Shown here in pieces: positions 62,717 to 64,000 of a stretch of 64,000 bases of DNA (position 1 is the first letter of the stretch; each line of letters opens with the position of its first letter). The notes beneath the pieces were generated by a model that saw only the letters and a program-made list of their open reading frames with translations, had not been told where the DNA came from and did no database searches. The stretch covers positions 5,270,001 to 5,334,000 of the forward strand of contig NC_064223.1 in the NCBI RefSeq assembly GCF_023101765.2, written 5' to 3'. This DNA comes from Spodoptera frugiperda. Lineage: Eukaryota; Arthropoda; Insecta; Lepidoptera; Noctuidae. The position numbers and the translations under genes were made by a program.

Positions 62717-63802
62717 GTAGGGTAGACTGGGTACGGTTGAAACAAAGGACGGTTGAAACAAAACGAATACCTCGCAAACCGTTGGCGGGGCGGCTAGGGG
62801 TCCAAGGGAGGAACGAAGCGGATGATAGGTCTAAACACGAATCTTAGTGTTGCGTCACTCTCCGCGCGCTTTGGCTATTTCTAGGGGACCCTATTGTGTT
62901 TTGATAACCAAAAGTAAGTATTTTTGCTTGGAGATTTTTCCAATTATTGTCGTTTTTATTCAAGTGACAGCATTGAGGGTGCGTTGTTGTTTGAAATGAA
63001 GCTCGCGGAATATGACATTGTGACTAATTTTTGTGTATCATTATTGTTACAATGCCTAATAACTGAATTTTACCTAAAGTAGGAGTTGGGGACGGTTGAA
63101 ACATTTTTTTTGGGTACGGTTGAAACAGTGTACTTATTATTTTTTTCTTGTTTTTACACCAAATGACGTGTAAAGAGTGATCTGATTCATCTTTAAATTT
63201 GGCTTATTATCCTTATTGGGCTAATGAAAGCCAAAAATTGTTTTCTTTCAAACTTTTTTTAAATATTATTGTTTAGTTTGCTATGTTTAAAAAACAAACA
63301 GTTGATTTTGGTTTAATTTACGTAAATTTTATATCAATGTTAAGTAATTTGTAGTTACTTCGTTTTTTGATGATTGATAATATATATTTTAAATAGTGTG
63401 CTTTAAAACATTAAAGGCTGATTAAAAATATCGTTTCAAGTATATAAATATTGACGACTGATTACTAACGTCAAAGAGTTACTTAATTATTCTTAGATTT
63501 AAAATAAACAATTAATAAAACGTGCTGTAATATTATATTTTGTATTATTTGCATGTGTTTCAACTGACCCCATTCACTGTTTCAACCGCCCCTGGTATGG
63601 GGACGGTTGCAACAAATCCGATTTATTTTTTAATTTGATCTACTTGTAAAAATAACACACCTGGGACTAAAAACATATTGCCTATTAGTAGACAGAAACA
63701 TGCTCTTTTATTTAACACATCTTCTTCATCGCTCGGGTTATAAAAAGCAGAGTTATGGACGTTATAAGTGAAACTGTTTCAACCGTACCCAGTCTACCCT
63801 AC
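62717..63802. mobile_element. 1.09-kb TIR element with GGTTGAAAC subterminal repeats
   Basis: Exact 28-base inverted ends beginning GTAGGGTAGACTGGGTACGG (62717-62744 and 63775-63802); read as GGGTAGAC...GTCTACCC it has a TA duplication. GACGGTTGAAAC/GGTTGAAAC recurs at about 62733, 62750, 63088, 63117, and inverted GTTTCAAC at about 63557, 63580 and 63777. No transposase ORF. Superfamily undetermined. Confidence 0.8.
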
Positions 63803-63948
63803 GCTTAACCGACGAGCATACACGAAGAGACTGATACTTATTGATGAAACGAAAGAAGTATGTAAGCTCCGTAGCAATTGGCGTTCCATTGTCTCTGCTT
63901 ACCCCCTTGGTAGACGGGCGTGAGGTTATGTATGTATATATTGTATAT
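63803..63948 (+). repeat. LINE RT C-terminal tail with TATG-type end
   Basis: GCTTAACCGACGAGCATACA through GCAATTGGCGTTCCATTGTC to GGCGTGAGGTTATGTATGTA; third copy of the family at 23830 and 46640. It lies directly against the right end of the 1.09-kb TIR element, which may have inserted into it. Confidence 0.6.
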
Positions 63949-64000
63949 GTAATACTTAATGACAGACTGGCAAAAGTGCCTTTTTAGTCCAATACAAATT

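Overview
This is an AT-rich, repeat-laden piece of an insect nuclear genome, most likely a moth (Lepidoptera, noctuid-like; an inference). The evidence is long introns with insect-type GT/AG splice sites, a BEL/Pao retrotransposon primed by an insect tRNA-Tyr-like primer, several tRNA-derived SINE families, R1-, RTE- and CR1/Jockey-like LINE pieces, many short inverted-repeat DNA transposons, and a nose-resistant-to-fluoxetine (NRF-6) family gene. There is no bacterial or viral gene organisation.

Layout. 1-6.7 kb: mostly unassigned sequence with scattered repeat copies. 6.9-9.1 kb, minus strand: five phase-compatible exons of a protein I do not recognise. One exon is split by a hAT-like MITE with a perfect 8-bp target duplication and also needs a 1-base frame correction, so this copy looks broken. 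A second MITE sits three bases inside an intron and supplies half of the splice-donor consensus. 9.6-15.4 kb: a complete BEL/Pao LTR retrotransposon, minus strand, with identical 161-bp LTRs, a 5-bp target duplication and one uninterrupted gag-pol ORF. 15.9-20.8 kb: a nearly full-length CR1/Jockey-like LINE, plus strand, with ORF1 intact and ORF2 broken by one frameshift. 22.3-22.7 kb: an RTE LINE tail.

24.9-58.4 kb, plus strand: ten phase-consistent exons of an NRF-6-like gene covering about 634 codons: the NRF extracellular domain, a first membrane helix, and most of the acyltransferase-3 membrane domain. The 5' exon(s) encoding the signal peptide and N-terminus were not found, and the C-terminal exon(s) lie beyond the window or were not recognised. 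Its introns hold most of the remaining mobile DNA, including a 2.1-kb TIR element, a LINE RT fragment between two 1-kb direct repeats, four copies of a GTGCTATGC-rich MITE, a long palindrome, an R1-like LINE end with a 16-bp target duplication, a local tandem duplication, and a decayed transposon-type pseudogene.

58.4-64 kb: more repeats, among them a SINE nested inside the right terminus of a small DNA transposon and a 1.09-kb TIR element with repeated GGTTGAAAC subterminal motifs. The two host genes do not visibly cooperate; they are divergent neighbours separated by the BEL and LINE insertions. All splice models here come from reading frame and phase only, with no transcript support.
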